Assembly: GCA_002172355.2 (NCBI GenBank)
Contig: NHGH02000010.1
Coordinates: forward strand, 32,533 to 39,961
Length of the DNA stretch: 7,429 nucleotides
Direction: 5' to 3'
Source of the DNA: Euryarchaeota archaeon TMED132
Lineage (GTDB): Archaea; Thermoplasmatota; Poseidoniia; Poseidoniales; Poseidoniaceae
The notes beneath the pieces are model-generated. The model was not told the origin of the DNA, made no database searches, and saw nothing but the letters and a program-made list of their open reading frames with translations. Below are positions 6,371 through 7,429 of this stretch, one piece after another. The translations under genes and the position numbers were made by a program. The first letter of the stretch is position 1. Each line of letters opens with the position of its first letter.

Positions 6371-6458
6371 GAAGTCTCTACTTTCTCATCGTGTATCAAC
6401 ACTTTCGTCATTTTGCTCATTGCGGTGGTTTGATGATGGTTAAACAAAACGATACATC
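6371..6458. promoter_or_regulatory. Divergent intergenic region between PAC2 gene and nuclease gene
   Basis: An 88-bp spacer between two divergently transcribed genes, so it should carry both promoters. Neither start has a recognisable Shine-Dalgarno sequence, which suits leaderless transcripts. No clear TATA/BRE pair could be picked out by eye on either strand. The promoter role rests on gene orientation alone. Confidence 0.4.
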
Positions 6459-7429
6459 ATGGCCGGAGAGACTCCCACTGCAAAAAGAGAGCATATGCTC
6501 TCTCCTTCGGCTTGGAATCGTTACGAGACCTGTCCTCGGATGTATTGGTTGAGTCGCCAAAGGTTGCCGCGTAAGGCTGGGATGGCTGCCTCACTTGGTA
6601 CTGCAGTTCACGCATCTATCGAGGATTTATTGTTGAATGATTATTCTAATATCGGAAATCAGCAAGATGATTGGCTTCCTGAAGAAGCCCTAAGAGTACT
6701 AAAACTACGATGGGAAGAAGAAAAAGAAGTTTTCATGAATACTCCAAGACGCCCTAAGTGGAAAGAAGAAAAATGGAAGGAGGCGATAAAACAACAACGA
6801 GGGGGAGTAATCATGTTACTGGACCATGTTGGAATCCAAGGCCTTGAACATAAGAGAATCACGGGTGCATTATGGCGAAAAATCCAGAAGCAAGCAATTG
6901 CGGTTGAAGGAGAATTAAAAACCAAAGATGGCCGCTTGATGGGCCGTCTTGACCTTTTACTTGCGGATGTTAATGATGCAGGAGAGATGACTGGCTGGCT
7001 TGTTGCTGATTTGAAAACAGGTAGAACTCCAGATAAGAAGTTGAAAACCGAAGTCAATCGACAGTTGAGATTGTATAGAGATATTTTACTCGATAATAAT
7101 CCGAATGCTCCGAAGGTTAGAACTGAAGGCTGGTATACTAAAAATTCATCAAAGTGGCCCGCGATTGGAGAAAATGTACTCGAGCAGGCATATGCAGCAT
7201 GGCAAGAAACTCAGCCGACTACAATTCCGATGGACCCAACTCCTGGACAAGATTCTTGTGGAGGGTTTTGCGATTGGAAAGCATGGTGCCAACATTGGTG
7301 GAATTGGAGGCATGAAAACGGAACTCTTCACAAAGATGATTTTTCTGATGCCGTAGTATTATTACATGAATTTGAGCCAAATAGCGGCTCTGCTGTAATT
7401 GAACTTTGTGAGCCATTAGATGGCGGCAT
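6459..7429 (+). CDS. PD-(D/E)XK nuclease with Cas4/AddB-type iron-sulfur cysteines, 3'-truncated by window edge
   Basis: 323 complete codons are visible and no stop is reached. It belongs to the RecB/Cas4/AddB-like nuclease superfamily, which cleaves DNA ends in recombination or repair. All expected active-site elements are present: H51 in SLGTAVHASIEDLL, D165 in MGRLDLLLAD, D184 and K186 in LVADLKTGR, and the QxxxY motif Q202/Y206 in NRQLRLYRDIL. Four cysteines fit a 4Fe-4S cluster holding the fold together: C25 (NRYETCPRMYW) and C267, C271, C277 (CGGFCDWKAWC, CX3CX5C). The chosen ATG at 6459 follows an in-frame stop (TAA at 6441-6443). Met13 (6495) is an alternative start just before LSPSAW, the usual beginning of the domain. 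The chain continues at least 46 residues past the last Cys (ending in AVIELCEPLDGG), so it is longer than a typical Cas4 of about 200 residues; a C-terminal domain may follow. No CRISPR array or cas genes are nearby, so it is not called Cas4. Confidence 0.9.
   Translation, partial: MAGETPTAKREHMLSPSAWNRYETCPRMYWLSRQRLPRKAGMAASLGTAVHASIEDLLLNDYSNIGNQQDDWLPEEALRVLKLRWEEEKEVFMNTPRRPKWKEEKWKEAIKQQRGGVIMLLDHVGIQGLEHKRITGALWRKIQKQAIAVEGELKTKDGRLMGRLDLLLADVNDAGEMTGWLVADLKTGRTPDKKLKTEVNRQLRLYRDILLDNNPNAPKVRTEGWYTKNSSKWPAIGENVLEQAYAAWQETQPTTIPMDPTPGQDSCGGFCDWKAWCQHWWNWRHENGTLHKDDFSDAVVLLHEFEPNSGSAVIELCEPLDGG
6486..6503. repeat. 18-bp perfect palindrome at the 5' end of the nuclease gene
   Basis: AGAGAGCATATGCTCTCT is identical to its reverse complement. 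It lies 27 bp inside the gene if the ATG at 6459 is used, and it contains the alternative ATG at 6495-6497 at its centre. In RNA it can form a 7-bp stem with an AUAU loop. It could be an operator for a dimeric regulator or a start-masking hairpin, or it may be chance; function is unproven. Confidence 0.6.

Noticed and set aside
6659..7057. 132-codon open frame on the minus strand
   Set aside because: It lies wholly inside the nuclease gene, whose plus-strand translation carries the full set of catalytic and cysteine motifs.
7105..7356. 83-codon open frame on the plus strand
   Set aside because: It is an out-of-frame shadow of the nuclease gene, covering the region that encodes its C-terminal cysteine cluster.
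6459..7429. Cas4 as part of a CRISPR-Cas locus
   Set aside because: No CRISPR repeats or other cas genes are visible, and the protein is longer than typical Cas4. The motifs support only the wider iron-sulfur PD-(D/E)XK group.

Overview
The window looks like a piece of an AT-rich archaeal chromosome, most likely marine Euryarchaeota of the Marine Group II / Poseidoniales type. Three things point that way. There is an archaeal-style PAC2 proteasome-assembly chaperone. There are secreted, C-terminally anchored proteins built from Ig/PKD-like repeats. One of these has a cytoplasmic Trp/Tyr-rich tail (core GWTMEQWQWYGHEYLE) that I associate from memory with this group. The lineage is inferred; no rRNA or other marker gene is present.

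Layout. Bases 1-1331 (+) are the C-terminal two thirds of an NAD+-dependent DNA ligase (LigA), cut off at its 5' end by the window edge. A 69-bp gap follows. Bases 1401-5578 (+) are a tightly packed three-gene operon. It holds a large secreted protein with a CxCH motif and a choice-of-anchor-V-like domain followed by Ig-like repeats, a second secreted membrane-anchored protein with a CxxxCH motif, and a small five-helix membrane protein resembling DUF2231. The first junction has no gap, the second is a 4-bp ATGA overlap, and both downstream starts have a strong Shine-Dalgarno sequence.

Bases 5567-6370 (-) encode a PAC2-family protein that ends in a hydrophobic-Tyr-X tail. It converges on and overlaps the operon's last gene by 12 bp. 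An 88-bp divergent spacer separates it from bases 6459-7429 (+), a PD-(D/E)XK nuclease with Cas4/AddB-type iron-sulfur cysteines. The nuclease gene runs off the right edge and has an 18-bp perfect palindrome just inside its 5' end.

Working together. LigA and the nuclease fit DNA replication or repair, and the PAC2 protein fits 20S proteasome assembly; these are housekeeping-type genes. The least explained part is the operon at 1401-5578. It pairs two exported proteins, each with a cytochrome-c-like Cys/Cys-His motif 12-14 residues after the predicted signal cleavage site, with a His-containing membrane protein. A membrane-surface redox or metal-binding module is a reasonable but unproven reading. 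No tRNA, rRNA, CRISPR array, insertion sequence or other mobile element was seen.
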